Of a DNA stretch of 64,000 nucleotides, positions 36,725 through 48,394 are shown one piece after another (the first letter of the stretch is position 1; each line of letters begins with the position of its first letter). The stretch covers positions 99,621,792 through 99,685,791 of the forward strand of contig NC_089584.1 of assembly GCF_019320115.1 (NCBI RefSeq). The letters run 5' to 3'. Both the position numbers and the translations under genes were made by a program. This DNA is from Miscanthus floridulus (taxonomy: Eukaryota > Streptophyta > Magnoliopsida > Poales > Poaceae). The notes beneath the pieces are model-generated. The model saw only the letters and a list, made by a program, of their open reading frames with translations. It was not told where the DNA came from and did not search any database.

Positions 36725-37526
36725 TGATGAGTACAGGCCCGATCTTCCGAGAGGTAGCCGGTAAGTTCGATTTTGTGGAGATCTCGACGTTGGCGATCCG
36801 GCTTCAAATCAGACACGATTTGAACCCTGCAACCATTACACCACTGCTCCGTTGGTTATCAACCAAGCACAACTTGATTGACCTCGCCAAGAAGGCTTTT
36901 CCTGCAAGCGAATCGAAGAGCACAAGCAAGAAGGTAAAACACACAATCTGAAATTGCAAATATGAATGACGCGAATATCAATAGAGGATTCAAGAACTCA
37001 GTTCCAAAGGACTAATCGACACAGTGGAGGAGATCAAGAATGGGGGCCCTAGATCACTGTAAAAGGATTTGTCACCATAGTTACAATGAACAATTTAGTT
37101 TCTCGATCAAAAACTAAACTCTAAACAAAACCCAATTGTGTAGCAACGGCGGCGGCTGTGTTTATAGTCTAAGACTCGACCTAGGGTTGGGGACGGCCAG
37201 GGGTTGGGCGCCCACAACTTGGGCTTAAGGCCTGACACGATACATGGCCAAGTTGGCCCAAATAGGTGACGCAGCACCTTGCCGTGGTCACATAGAATGA
37301 TCCACGGACCTTCTAGAGCTGGGACCAGATCCAAAACGATGGCGTCGTCGTCCCCTTTCCAATGCATCCAAGAACGGCCCGTTTCGATGTCGTATGAAAA
37401 AGTTATGACCGAAACAGTGACGACGTGTCTGCTGAATCCGAGGGTGACGTGGCAGCTGAGTTGGGAACGAATTGCAACTTGGGGAAGACCATGGCGTCGG
37501 TGTGTCCAGCGTGGCGATGTCCTCAT
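36725..37526 (-). repeat. LTR 1 of the gag-protease dimer
   Basis: 802 bp, starting TGATGAGTACAGG and ending GATGTCCTCATCA on the plus strand, with 7-bp inverted termini TGATGAG/CTCATCA. It is bordered on the left by AGGAC and on the right by the polypurine tract of unit 1. Confidence 0.93.
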
Positions 37527-39510
37527 CATCCTCCCCTTCTTGAATTGGAGTCATCCTCGACTCCATCTTGGCGATGTCCTCATCATCCCCTCCTTCTAGA
37601 ATTGGAGTCGTCCTCGACTCCATCCCATCATCAATGAACTCCTGCAAAAGGTTAGTGATAGCAGGCAATGCACCAGACATAAAAGGTTGACAAAACATAG
37701 TATAACATGGTGCATCAGGATTATCACATAACTCAGCATTAGCAGAAGTTGTAGCGAGAAAAGCACCTCCTTTTAACTTAATCCCATTATGTTTAGCAAT
37801 GTCTGTTGGAGGTTTATTTTTGATCTCATTAGCATGTTTAATAATATCCATAGGAGACAAAGGCAGCAATGTAATTTTCTTGTCCTTATGTATGATAGTG
37901 TATGTATTAGTTCTACCATGGTGTAAAGCATCATTATCAAATTCCCATGGGCGACCTAACAAAATGGAGCAAGCTTGCATAGGGACAACATCAAAATCAG
38001 CAGTATCATGATAAGAGCCTATGAAAAAGCTAATGCGTGCTGATTTAGTTACCTTAGTCTTACCACTATTATTGAACCATTGAAGTTTATATGGAGACGA
38101 ATGTTGTCGTGTGGTCAAGCCAAGCTTATCAACCAAATCTGAACTCACTAAGTTGTTGCAACTCCTGCTATCAATGATAGTGAGAACACGACAACCCTGC
38201 ACAATGAGATACATGTGGAACAAATTGTGGCGTTGGATCTTCATCTCTTCTTCTTGTCCCACATGTGTACTCAACACATGCTGCACAAGAAGGCTAGGGT
38301 AGTCCACGGCAGCAGCCACAGAGTCAATGGTGATGGCCTCCTTGTCTTGATCGCCCTCGGTGGGATCTGCATCAATGTTAGCAGCAAGGGCTAAATCATC
38401 TTCAACATCACTAGCACTTACATATCCATCCTCGGTAGCAATGAAAGCACGATGACTGGGGCATTCCTTCATGACATGTCCCATGCCTTTGCATCGGTGG
38501 CAAATGATTTTAGAGCTAGACGAGGAGGAGCTAGTAGAAGCACCCAGAGTGCCACCTTTTTTCAGCTGTGGAAACTGCACATTAGACAATTTACTTACCC
38601 CGGAAGAAAATGGAGGTGTAGATGGCTGTGGTGCAACAGGAAGCTTGGGCGTCTTCAGCTCGGAACGCTGCTGAAAATTCCTCCCATTATTATACCTGAA
38701 AGGCTGGTATTGTTTGCGTCCCTGTACTTCTCGTTCTGCCTTAATAGCAAGATGATACAATTGGGAAAAATTGCGCCATTCTTTGTAATCAAGTATGTTC
38801 TGTATATCATGGTTTAAACCACCAAAAAATCTAGCACTAGCATCATGATCATCTTTATTTATACCACAACGTGCTAAACTAATAAGCAATTCTTGATAGT
38901 ATGCTTCCACTCCTTTATCACCTTGTTTTAAAGTTTGTAGTTTCAAACGTAAATCACGTTGGTAATACGGAGGAACAAAACGAGATGTCATACGTTGCTT
39001 TAAAACATTCCAAGTTTGTGGCATAGCAGCAGCATTATTGGTATTGCAAAGATCACTCCACCAGAACAAAGCAAAATTAGTAAACTCACTAGTAGCAAGT
39101 CTAACTCTATGCTCAGCAGGAACATTATGAGAATCAAATTTTTGTTGAACAGCAAGCTCCCAATCTAAATATGCCTCTGGATCAACATTACCAGTAAAAG
39201 GAGGTAGACTAAATTTAATTTTAGCAAAAGGATCATTATTACCATGATTATTACCTACCATACCGCGACGATTGAAGTTGAGGCGACGACGGGCACCACC
39301 GTCAGCATACGCATCTTCATCACCAAAAGCATCCGCATCTTCATCATCAGCACGATAAGGCGGAGGGCGTTGCTCAAGCTGTTCAATGCGGGTGACCAGA
39401 TTGTTCACGTTGCGCGTCAGCTCGGTCATAAGATTGCGTTGTTCAGTCATGAACGTTGCAAGCTCACCCTTGGACACGCACTCATTGAAGTCCGTCGGAG
39501 TTCCTGCCAT
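37288..39510 (-). CDS. Gag-protease polyprotein of unit 1, 740 codons open
   Basis: The ATG at 39510 begins MAGTPTDFNECVSKGELATF, with a coiled-coil-like N-terminus and an acidic/arginine patch. The retrotransposon gag domain follows: SLPPFTGNVDPEAYLDWE, LATSEFTNFALFWWSDLC, VEAYYQELLISLARCGI. A serine tract precedes the zinc knuckle CHRCKGMGHVMKEC (CX2CX4HX4C), then a retropepsin-like domain. In the retropepsin the catalytic DSG triplet reads DSR (LTIIDSRSCNNLV), while the flap and ILLGRPW region is retained. The frame is fully open and its last 80 or so codons run through the polypurine tract into LTR 1, after a duplicated MESRTTPI/MESRMTPI acidic repeat. No RT follows. It probably assembles particles but is not self-processing, an inference from the DSR change. 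Confidence 0.85.
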   Translation of the reverse strand: MAGTPTDFNECVSKGELATFMTEQRNLMTELTRNVNNLVTRIEQLEQRPPPYRADDEDADAFGDEDAYADGGARRRLNFNRRGMVGNNHGNNDPFAKIKFSLPPFTGNVDPEAYLDWELAVQQKFDSHNVPAEHRVRLATSEFTNFALFWWSDLCNTNNAAAMPQTWNVLKQRMTSRFVPPYYQRDLRLKLQTLKQGDKGVEAYYQELLISLARCGINKDDHDASARFFGGLNHDIQNILDYKEWRNFSQLYHLAIKAEREVQGRKQYQPFRYNNGRNFQQRSELKTPKLPVAPQPSTPPFSSGVSKLSNVQFPQLKKGGTLGASTSSSSSSSKIICHRCKGMGHVMKECPSHRAFIATEDGYVSASDVEDDLALAANIDADPTEGDQDKEAITIDSVAAAVDYPSLLVQHVLSTHVGQEEEMKIQRHNLFHMYLIVQGCRVLTIIDSRSCNNLVSSDLVDKLGLTTRQHSSPYKLQWFNNSGKTKVTKSARISFFIGSYHDTADFDVVPMQACSILLGRPWEFDNDALHHGRTNTYTIIHKDKKITLLPLSPMDIIKHANEIKNKPPTDIAKHNGIKLKGGAFLATTSANAELCDNPDAPCYTMFCQPFMSGALPAITNLLQEFIDDGMESRTTPILEGGDDEDIAKMESRMTPIQEGEDDEDIATLDTPTPWSSPSCNSFPTQLPRHPRIQQTRRHCFGHNFFIRHRNGPFLDALERGRRRHRFGSGPSSRRSVDHSM

Positions 39511-40803
39511 GGTTAGAAGATAGAAAAAGACAACACCAAAGTATTATCCCTATCAACTAAAAGGAAACAAGTGGTGGTGATGGTGGTGAAAGTGGAATGC
39601 AAAATCACAAGCGGCTTACCACCATCTTGCCTGTATTCTTACCAACGCCAAACAGGAGCAAAACCAAAGTGGCGAAGCAATCTGTTGTTAAGCGTGGGTA
39701 ACAGTTGCAAGATGAACCTGTGCTGACAGAAGAATATGTGGAGCTATGGGTAGGCACACAATATGACAGCAAGGATTAGCAATTAATGAGTGCAGAGTAA
39801 CGATTGTTCAATCCAGATCCAAAGTACAAATCACAGGTGCTGGCTAAGACGTGTCGAGACGTAGCGCAACAAGGTGAAAACAAAGGACGATCGAAAGAAC
39901 TCACAAAACAAGCAAATAGCCCAGATTTCTCCTTTTTCCTGAATTTTTTCCCGGATTTTTCCAAAAGGCACTAGTAGGAAACAAAATTTTTTTTTCTTAC
40001 TATTTTTTATACTTTTCTCTGAACAAGGATCACAAAAGATGCAACCACAAAAATTGGCACCTACAACTGAGGTGGGATGTGGTCTACAGAAATTCAGCAC
40101 GTTCTCTGAAAAGCGTGCAAAAACTTTGACAATTTTTTTCTATATTTTCCCGAATTTTTTTGGCAATTCTCAGTTTGGGTCGGCTCCAAATGGTGTCAAG
40201 AAGCTGCTGAAAAAATTTCAGATTTTTCTGATAAACGAGCGAAAAGTTATGCCTGTTTTACCGAAGGTATCTCAAGGTATGTTTTCCGGAAGGCACAACA
40301 CGGCGGCGGCAGTTAGGGCAAAGCGTCCCTAAACTCTAACACCGATCACAGGATCGTCACTATGACTAATAGCAGTAGGTATTTGCCTGATGATGTAAGG
40401 AGGGCTGTGATGCAGGCAAAATAAGAGCGGCTGGCAACCTATCTAGGGTTTGCGCGGCGGCGAGAAGTTACACAAGGCGGCTAGCGGGGCAAGTCGAGTA
40501 ATGTGGTGGCTTCGACTTGTTGTTTGGAAACGGTGGATGGGATAGCGGCGGAAAGCAAAAATCACAGCAACAGGCGATTGAACTACGACCACGAACACAA
40601 TCCTAAACCAACAACAAGACTCGACCACGGACACAAACTCAACAACACGAATCTGAAACGAAATTGCAAAGGCACAAAGGGCGATAGGACAGCGGAAATT
40701 GAAATATTTTTGGGCTTTTTGTGGACTCTAGGTAATGAACAAATATGAATCTAAGGCAAACGAGATTATACCTCGCAGTAAACCTAAAATATCTGATACC
40801 AAT
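39511..40803. other. Leader of unit 1 between PBS and gag
   Basis: About 1.29 kb between the gag ATG and the primer-binding site at about 40790-40802 (complement of TGGTATCAGATATTT). AT-rich poly-T and poly-A tracts lie at 39940-40020 and 40130-40160. No gene supported; the equivalent of unit 2 is 43590-44873. Confidence 0.6.
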
Positions 40804-41607
40804 TGATGAGTACAGGCCCGATCTTCTGAGAGGTAGCCGGTAAGTTCGATTTTGTGGAGATCTCGACGTTGGCGATCCGGCTTCAAATCAGACGCGATTC
40901 GAACCCTCCAACCGTTACACCACTGCTCCGTTGGTTATCAACCAAGCACAACTTGATTGACCTCGCCAAGAAGGTTTTTCCTACAAGCGAATCGAAGAGC
41001 ACAAGCAAGAAAGTAAAACACGCAATCTGAAATTGCAAATATGAATGACGCGAATATCAATAGAGGATTCAAGAACTCGGTTCCAAAGGACTAATCGACA
41101 CAGTGGAGGAGATCAAGAACGGGGGCCCTAGATCACTATAAAAGGATTTGTCACCACAGTTACAATGAACGATTTAGTTTCTCGATGGAAAACTAAACTC
41201 TAAACAAAACCCAATTGTGTAGTAGCGGCGGCGGCTGTGTTTATAGTCTAAGACTTGACCTAGGGTTGGGGACGGCCAGGGATTGGGCGCCCACAACTTG
41301 GGCTTAAGGCCCGACACGATACATGGCCAAGTTGGCCCAAATAGGTGACGCAGCACCTTGCTGTGGTCACACAAAATGATCCACGGACCTTCTAGAGCTG
41401 GGACCAGATCCAAAACGATGGTGTCGTCGTCCCCTTTCCAACGCATCCAAGAACGGCCCGTTTTGATGTCGTATGAGAAAGTTATGACCGAAACAGTGAC
41501 GACGTGTCTGCTGAATCCGAGGGTGACGTGGCAGCTGAGTTGGGAACGAATTACAACTTGGGGAAGACCATGGTGTCGGTGTGTCCAGCGTGGCGATGTC
41601 CTCATCA
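40804..41607 (-). repeat. LTR 2 (shared middle LTR) of the dimer
   Basis: 804 bp with the same inverted termini as LTR 1. It serves as the 5' LTR of unit 1 and the 3' LTR of unit 2. Confidence 0.93.
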
Positions 41608-41618
41608 TCCTCCCCTTC

Positions 41619-43589
41619 TCAAATTGGAGTCGTCCTCGACTCCATCTTGGCGATGTCCTCATCATCCCCTCCTTCTAGAATTGGAGTCGTCCTCGACTCC
41701 ATCCCATCATCAATGAACTCCTGCAAAAGGTTAGTGACAGCAGGTAATGCACCAGACATAAAAGGTTGACAAAACATAGTATAACATGGTGCATCAGGAT
41801 TATCACATAACTCAGCGTTAGCAGAAGTTGTAGCGAGAAAAGCACCTCCTTTTAACTTAATCCCATTATGTTTAGCAATGTCTGTTGGAGGTTTATTTTT
41901 GATCTCATTAGCATGTTTAATAATATCCGTAGGAGACAAAGGCAGCAATGTAATTTTCTTGTCCTTATGTATGATAGTGTATGTATTAGTTCTACCATGG
42001 TGTAAAGCATTATTATCAAATTCCCATGGGCGACCTAACAAAATGGAGCAAGCTTGCATAGGGACAACATCAAAATCAGCAGTATCATGATAAGAGCCTA
42101 TGAAAAAGCTAATGCGTGCTGATTTAGTTACCTTAGTCTTACCACTATTATTGAACCATTGAAGTTTATATGGATACGAATGTTGTCGTGTGGTCAAGCC
42201 AAGCTTGTCAACCAAATCTGAACTCACTAAGTTGTTGCAACTCCCGCTATCAATGATAGTGAGAACACGACAACCCTGCACAATGAGATACATGTGGAAC
42301 AAATTGTGGCGTTGGATCTTCATCTCTTCTTCTTGTCCCACATGTGTACTCAACACACGCTGCACAAGAAGGCTAGGGTAGTCCGCGACAGCAGCCATGG
42401 AGTAAATGGTGATGGCCTCCTTGTCTTGATCGCCCTCGATGGGATCTGCATCAATGTTAGCAGCAAGGGCTAAATCATCTTCAACATCACTAGCACTTAC
42501 ATATCCATCCTCGGTAGCAATGAAAGCGCGATGACTGGGGCATTCCTTCATGACATGTCCCATGCCTTTGCATCGGTGGCAAATGATTTTAGAGCTAGAC
42601 GAGGAGGAGCTAGTAGAAGCACCCAGAGTGCCACCTTTTTTCAGCTGTGGAAACTGCACATTAGACAATTTACTTACCCCGGAAGAAAATAGAGGTGTAG
42701 ATGGCTGTGGTGCAACAGGAAGCTTGGGCGTCTCTGGCTCGGAACGCTGCTGAAAATTCCTCCCATTGTTATACCTGAAAGGCTGGTGTTGTTTGCGTCC
42801 CTGTACTTCTCGTTCTGCCTTAATAGCAAGATGATACAATTGGGAAAATTTGCGTCATTCTTTGTAATCAAGTATGTTCTGTATATCATGGTTTAAACCA
42901 CCAAAAAATCTAGCACTAGCATCATGATCATCTTCATTTATACCACAACGTGCTAAACCAATAAGCAATTCTTGATAGTATGCTTCCACTCCTTTATCAC
43001 CTTGTTTTAAAGTTTGTAGTTTCAAACGTAAATCACGTTGGTAATAAGGAGGAACAGAACAAGATGTCATACGTTGCTTTAAAACATTCCAAGTTTGTGG
43101 CACAGCAGCAGCATTATTGGTATTGCAAAGATCACTCCACCAGAACAAAGCAAAATTAGTAAACTCACTAGTAGCAAGTCTAACTCTATGCTCAGTAGGA
43201 ACATTATGAGAATCAAATTTTTGTTGAACAACAAGCTCCCAATCTAAATATGCCTCTGGATCAACATTACCAGTAAAAGGAGGTAGACTAAATTTAATTT
43301 TAGCAAAAGGATCATTATTACCATGATTATTACCTGCCATACCGCGACGATTGAAGTTGAGGCGGCGACGGGCACCACCGTCAGCATACGCATCTTCATC
43401 ACCAAAAGCATCCGCATCTTCATCATCAGCACGATAAGGCGGAGGGCGTTGCTCAAGCTGTTCAATGCGGGTGACCAGATTGTTCACGTTGCACGTCAGC
43501 TCGGTCATAAGATTGTGTTGTTCAGTCATGAACGTTGCAAGCTCGCCCTTGGACACACACTCATTGAAGTCCATCGGAGTTCCTGCCAT
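41619..43589 (-). pseudogene. Gag-protease ORF of unit 2, one nonsense codon
   Basis: Collinear with the unit 1 ORF from MAGTPMDFNECVSKGELATF. The frame is open to 42855, where the Trp codon of unit 1 (YKEWRNFSQL) has become TGA, and then continues in the same frame from about 42852 to 41619. The protease keeps the canonical DSG (LTIIDSGSCNNLV). The zinc knuckle is intact. Unlike unit 1 it stops just after the first acidic repeat, 12 bp before LTR 2, so it does not run into the LTR. Confidence 0.88.
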
Positions 43590-44873
43590 GGTTAGAAGAT
43601 AGAAAAAGACAACACCAAAGTATTATCCCTATCAACTAAAAGGAAACAAGTGGTGGTGATGGTGGTGAAAGTGGAATGCAAAATCACAAGTGGCTTACCA
43701 CCATCTTGCCTGTATTCTTACCAACGCCAAACAGGAGCAAAACCAAAGTGGCGAAGCAATCTGTTGTTAAGCGTGGGTAACAGTTGCAAGATGAACCTAT
43801 GCTGACAGAAGAATATGTGGAGCTATGGGTAGGCACACAATATGACAGCAAGGATTAGCAATTAATGAGTGCAGAGTAACGATTGTTCAATCCAGATCCA
43901 AAGTACAAATCACAGGTGCTGGCTAAGACGTGTCGAGACGTAGCGCAACAAGGTGAAAACAAAGAACGATCGAAAGAACTCACAGAACAAGCAAATAGCC
44001 TGGATTTCTTCTTTTTCCTGAATTTTTTCCCGGATTTTTCCAAAAGGCACTAGTAGGAAACAAATTTTTTTTTCTTACTATTTTTTATACTTTTCTCTGA
44101 ATAAGGATCACAAAAGATGCAACCACAAAAATTGGTACCTACAACTGAGGTGGGATGTGGTCTACAGAAATTCAGCTTGTTCTCTGAAAAGCGTGCAAAA
44201 ACTTTGATAATTTGTTTTCTATATTTTCCCGATTTTTTTTGGCAATTCTGAGGAAACTGCTGATGTCAAGAAGCTGCTGAAAAAATTTCATATTTTTCTG
44301 ATAAACGAGCGAAAAGTTATGCCTGTTTTACCGAAAGTATCTCAAGGTATGTTTTCCGGAAGGCACAACACGGCGGCGGCAGTTAGGGCAAAGCGTCCCT
44401 AAACTCTAACACCGATCACAGGATCGTCACTGTGACTAACAGCAGTAGGTATTCGCCTGATGATGTAAGGAGGGCTGCGATGCAGGCAAAATAAGAGCGG
44501 CTGGCAACCTATCTAGGGTTTGCGTGGCGGCGAGAAGTTACACAAGGCGGCTAGCGGGGCAAGTCGAGTAATGTGGTGGCTTCGACTTGTTGTTTGGAAA
44601 CGGTGGATGGGATAGCGGCGGAAAACAAAAATCACAGCAACGGGCGATTGAACTACGACCACGAACACAATCCTAAACCAGCAACAAGACTCGACCACGG
44701 ACACAAACTCAACAACACGAATCTAAAACGAAATTGCAAAGGCACAAAGGGCGATAGGACAGCGAAAATTGAAACATTTTTGGGCTTTTTGTGGACTCTA
44801 GGTAATGAACAAATATGAATCTAAGGCAAATGAGATTATACCTCGCGGTAAACCTGAAATATCTGATACCAAT
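43590..44873. other. Leader of unit 2 between PBS and gag
   Basis: Near-identical to the leader of unit 1, with a small replacement at about 44246-44270 (a stretch of unit 1 is missing or rearranged). The primer-binding site lies at about 44860-44872. Confidence 0.6.
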
Positions 44874-45677
44874 TGATGAGTACAGGCCCGATCTTCCGAG
44901 AGATAGCCGGTAAGTTCGATTTTGTGGAGATCTCGACGTTGGCGATCCGGCTTCAAATCAGACGCGATTCGAACCCTGCAACCATTACACCACTGCTCCG
45001 TTGGTTATCAACCAAGCACAACTTGATTGACCTCGCCAAGAAGGCTTTTCCTGCAAGCGAATCGAAGAGCACAAGCAAGAAGGTAAAACACGCAATCTGA
45101 AATTGCAAATATGAATGACGCGAATATCAATAGAGGATTCAAGAACTCGGTTCCAAAGGACTAATCGACACAGTGGAGGAGATCAAGAACGGGGGCCCTG
45201 GATCACTGTAAAAGGATTTGTCACCACAGTTACAATGAACGATTCAGTTTCTCAATGGAAAACTAAACTCTAAACAAAACCCAATTGTGTAGCAGCAGCG
45301 GCGGCTGTGTTTATAGTCTAAGACTCGACCTAGGGTTGGGGACGGCCAGGGGTTGGGCGCCCACAACTTGGGCTTAAGGCCCGACACGATACATGGCCAA
45401 GTTGGCCCAAATAGGTGACGTAGCACCTTGCCGTGGTCGCACAGAATGATCCATGGACCTTCTGGAGCTGGGACCAGATCCAAAACGACGGCGTCGTCGT
45501 CCCCTTTCCAACGCATCCAAGAACGGCCCGTTTCGATGTCGTATGAGAAAGTTATGACCGAAACAGTGATGATGTGTCTGCTGAATCCAAGGGTGACGTG
45601 GCAGCTGAGTTGGGAACGAATTGCAACTTGGGGAAGACCATGGCATCGGTGTGTCCAGCGTGGCGATGTCCTCATCA
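44874..45677 (-). repeat. LTR 3 of the gag-protease dimer
   Basis: 804 bp, ending CTCATCA at 45671-45677 and followed by the AGGAC duplication. This edge fixed the LTR boundary for all three copies. Confidence 0.93.
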
Positions 45678-47302
45678 AGGACGCCCTTGGAGGTCGCTGA
45701 AGAACCGGCAAGGGAGGTGGTGCTATTGCCGACGACAGGTCGGTCGAAACTTCTGACCGCGCTCGTGGCCCCAACCTCGATGGGCGCGACGCAGCCAGAC
45801 GAGGCCCTGCCAATGCTGGCGGAGGTGGTGGCGGCCGTGATAGGTGGCCCGCATCCGGATGCCACCATTGCAGCAGATGCCACTATGGTAGTTGAACGAG
45901 GCAGTAACGCGACCCGCACCTCCGATGGCCCAAATGATGGCTCTCGACATGGGCCGGACAGAGGGAGACATGGCCGAGGGGTCCTCAGGCATTATGGCGG
46001 TGGTGGAGAGGACCAGTGGGGGTTGCCCTTGGCCCTAGCGTCGGGAGGTAGCCACTCGCCTGCGTGGGGTGAGCCTCTGCTCTAGTGGGTAGATCCGCGA
46101 GACCCCACATCGACACTCTTCTTGCTCGACGATTCTACTGAGAGCATAGAGTGGAAGAGTCTTAATGAGGGGATCTCGGCCATGCTGGAACCTTTGAACT
46201 AGGCCAGGGGTGCCCTACGCGATGTCGTTGTTCCTACTGGCTAGGTATTCAGTTAATCTTGCTTTTCATCCTCTTCTTTTTGTACTTTTGTGTTCTGACC
46301 ATCATCTTTTCTTCAGTCCCTTATCGCTCACAGCCAGGAGAAATCTCGGTTCCTTCATGAACAAAAGGAAATCTAGGGTTGCCTCATCAAAGAGGCTCGG
46401 ATGTGCAGGGATGTGTCCGCCCAGCTTATTATCGCCCAACAAAGGGTGACTGAGCTGACTCCCCTGGCCGAGGAGGTAGCCAATCTCTGCCTATGGGAGG
46501 CCAAGGTCCGTCGAGACATGGAGGAGACCGAGAAGGTGTTTGAGGAACTATCGGTGAGGGTGTGGCAGGACGAGGAGGAGGCCGCCAGAGTCTAGAAGGA
46601 GCGGGATGAGCTACTCTAGAGGGACGCCGTGACCTGCCAGTGGATCCTCGACCTCCTAGCCAAGGTAGAGAAGGAGTGGGAGCTCAAGCTAAGAGCTGAG
46701 GAGAGGTTCACAACCCTACAACAGAGGGCGAACCTAGATGCTATGGCGGTTGCCCGGCTGCGCAAGGAGTAGGACGAGCTATGCCAGACCACGAAGAGGC
46801 TCCACTCAGAGCGTGGCACGGCCCATGGGGAGCGCAATGAGGCACCATAGAGGATTGGCTCCCTCTTGGCTGAGCTCAGAACCATAGCAACCTAAGGGCT
46901 GGAGGCCAAGAGCATCTCTGCTAGGCTAGCCATGAAGCTCGCTGAGGCATGGAGGAGCCTTTAGGTGGAGAGCGACGAGCATGATCTCATGCGCGCTGCA
47001 CTCGAAGTGGTCTACGATGACCTAGAGGTGGCATGGCCAGAGGAGACCAGCTCGCTTATGGCCTGTGATGTAGATATCATGGTGCAGGTGTGCCAGCTCG
47101 AGAGGGAAGCTCTTCGCTTTGGGATCACCTAATCCTTTGCCATCGCCCGCTCTCATTATGCGGTCAGTTGGAGACAATGAGCCTTGGCTTCATACCTGGC
47201 TATGAAGCCTCCAAGCTGGATGAGATAGAGACAACGGTGGCTCCTGTCGCGCGGAACCTGGCGGACAAAGTTGAAGACATAGTTCTCCCTCGGACGGGGT
47301 AG
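45678..47302 (+). pseudogene. Antisense ORF of the Tat element, 3' coiled-coil part
   Basis: Continues the plus-strand coding of 34752-36724 after the inserted dimer. Long heptad-like charged stretches include KVRRDMEETEKVFEELSVRV, VEKEWELKLRAEERFTTLQQ and TKRLHSERGTAHGERNEA, ending near LREEALRFGIT-type sequence with stop at 47300-47302. Premature stops are again mostly TAG at expected Gln. A coiled-coil role, perhaps multimerisation, is inference. Confidence 0.6.
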
Positions 47303-47419
47303 TTAGTCATATAGGTCGGATGAACACTTATTGTAGTCTATGAACAAGCGCCGACCTTTATGTATCGTAAAAACAATTTAGTAACTTTGTTTTATTTGGT
47401 TGAACTTGTTTTCTTCCCT

Positions 47420-47966
47420 TTTTATATGCGAAATAAGGGCTCACGTATTCCGACCCTTCCATTCGTTAAGACCGTAGGTCCTGAGGTGTAAGAGGAAAAA
47501 CTTCGATCACGCTGGTGAGCAAAGACATCGTAGCCACCAAGGCATAGGTTTTTGCAGTTCAACTAGGCATGCTTAGTTATTCATTTCCGCAAACTTTGTC
47601 GCTAGGCTTTACATGAGGAAGATGTCTGACACGACGACTGTTTCAGAAAAAGGTGTATTTATACCCTTATCAACTCCTGAGTGAGATCCAACCCTTTGTC
47701 GTTGCTGGGGTCAGATGTCACTGAATATCAGGGAGAGGATAGCGAAACTTTAGGAGAATGCGTCTCTTGCCTTTACACATACCCCCCTCCCTAGAATCTT
47801 AGCTATCATTGTGCGACCATGTGTTAGGTCTCCTTGCCAGTCCACCCTTCCTCGAGCCCCCACGTGTCGCAGGGATTCGGTCAAGGATCAGCTCATTTTT
47901 GTAACTGTCGCCCCGTCCATGGTTTTCGCAACTGGAGGGGTTGAGTTAACTGTCGCCCTGTCCACG
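47420..47966. repeat. Tat spacer repeat, first copy
   Basis: This copy contains gatcacgctggtgagcaaag, a ctaggcataggtttttgcag-like block and gttgctggggtcagatgtca. Diverged equivalents lie at about 55730-55990 and 56370-56660. It is separated from them by the second Copia insertion. Confidence 0.6.
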
Positions 47967-48394
47967 ATCACCTTATGCACAGTGTTAGCATATTTTCACA
48001 AGCATTTTCAAGGGTGTTAGCACTCCACTAGATCCTAAATACATATGCAATAAGTTAGAGTATCTAGTGGCACTTTGATAACCGTATTTCAATACGAGTT
48101 TCACCCCTCTTAATAAAACGGCTATCTAACCTAAATGTGATCACACTCGCTAAGTGTCTTGATCACGGAAACAAACTGGCTCCTACTATTTATACCTTTG
48201 CCTTGAGCCTTTTATTTTTCTATTTATGCTTTTCCAAGTTCAAGCTTTTGATCATCACCATGCCATCACCATCGTCATGATCTTCGTCATTGCTTCATCA
48301 CTTGGAGTAGTGCTACCTATCTCATAATTACTTTGATAAACTAGGTTAGCACTTAGGGTTTCATCAATTAACCAAAACCAAACTAAAGCTTTCA
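47967..48394 (-). repeat. Truncated 3' LTR of the second Copia
   Basis: Matches 54340-54768 of the other LTR almost base for base (428 against 429 bp) and ends AGCTTTCA. The outer 1.5 kb is missing; the breakpoint is near atcaccttatgcaca. Confidence 0.9.

Larger units (their letters stand above)
36725..45677 (-). mobile_element. Tandem dimer of a non-autonomous gag-protease Gypsy (LTR-int-LTR-int-LTR)
   Basis: Three near-identical LTRs (36725-37526, 40804-41607, 44874-45677) flank two internal regions of about 3.27 kb. One pair of 5-bp duplications, AGGAC (36720-36724 and 45678-45682), encloses the whole array, so it arose from a single insertion followed by LTR-LTR unequal recombination or an equivalent event. 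Each internal region has an initiator-Met-type PBS (minus TTGGTATCAGATAT) next to its right LTR, a long leader, one gag-protease ORF and a polypurine tract (minus aagaaggggagga) at its left LTR. Neither unit has RT, RNase H or integrase, so mobility would depend on another element. Confidence 0.92.

Noticed and set aside
41358..41716. Plus-strand open frames repeated in each LTR of the gag-protease element
   Set aside because: They recur only because the LTR is repeated, and they change length among the three copies.
36725..44873. The two 4.07-kb repeats as an assembly duplication
   Set aside because: The copies differ at many sites, including coding changes, a nonsense codon and a leader rearrangement, and a single target-site duplication encloses both.
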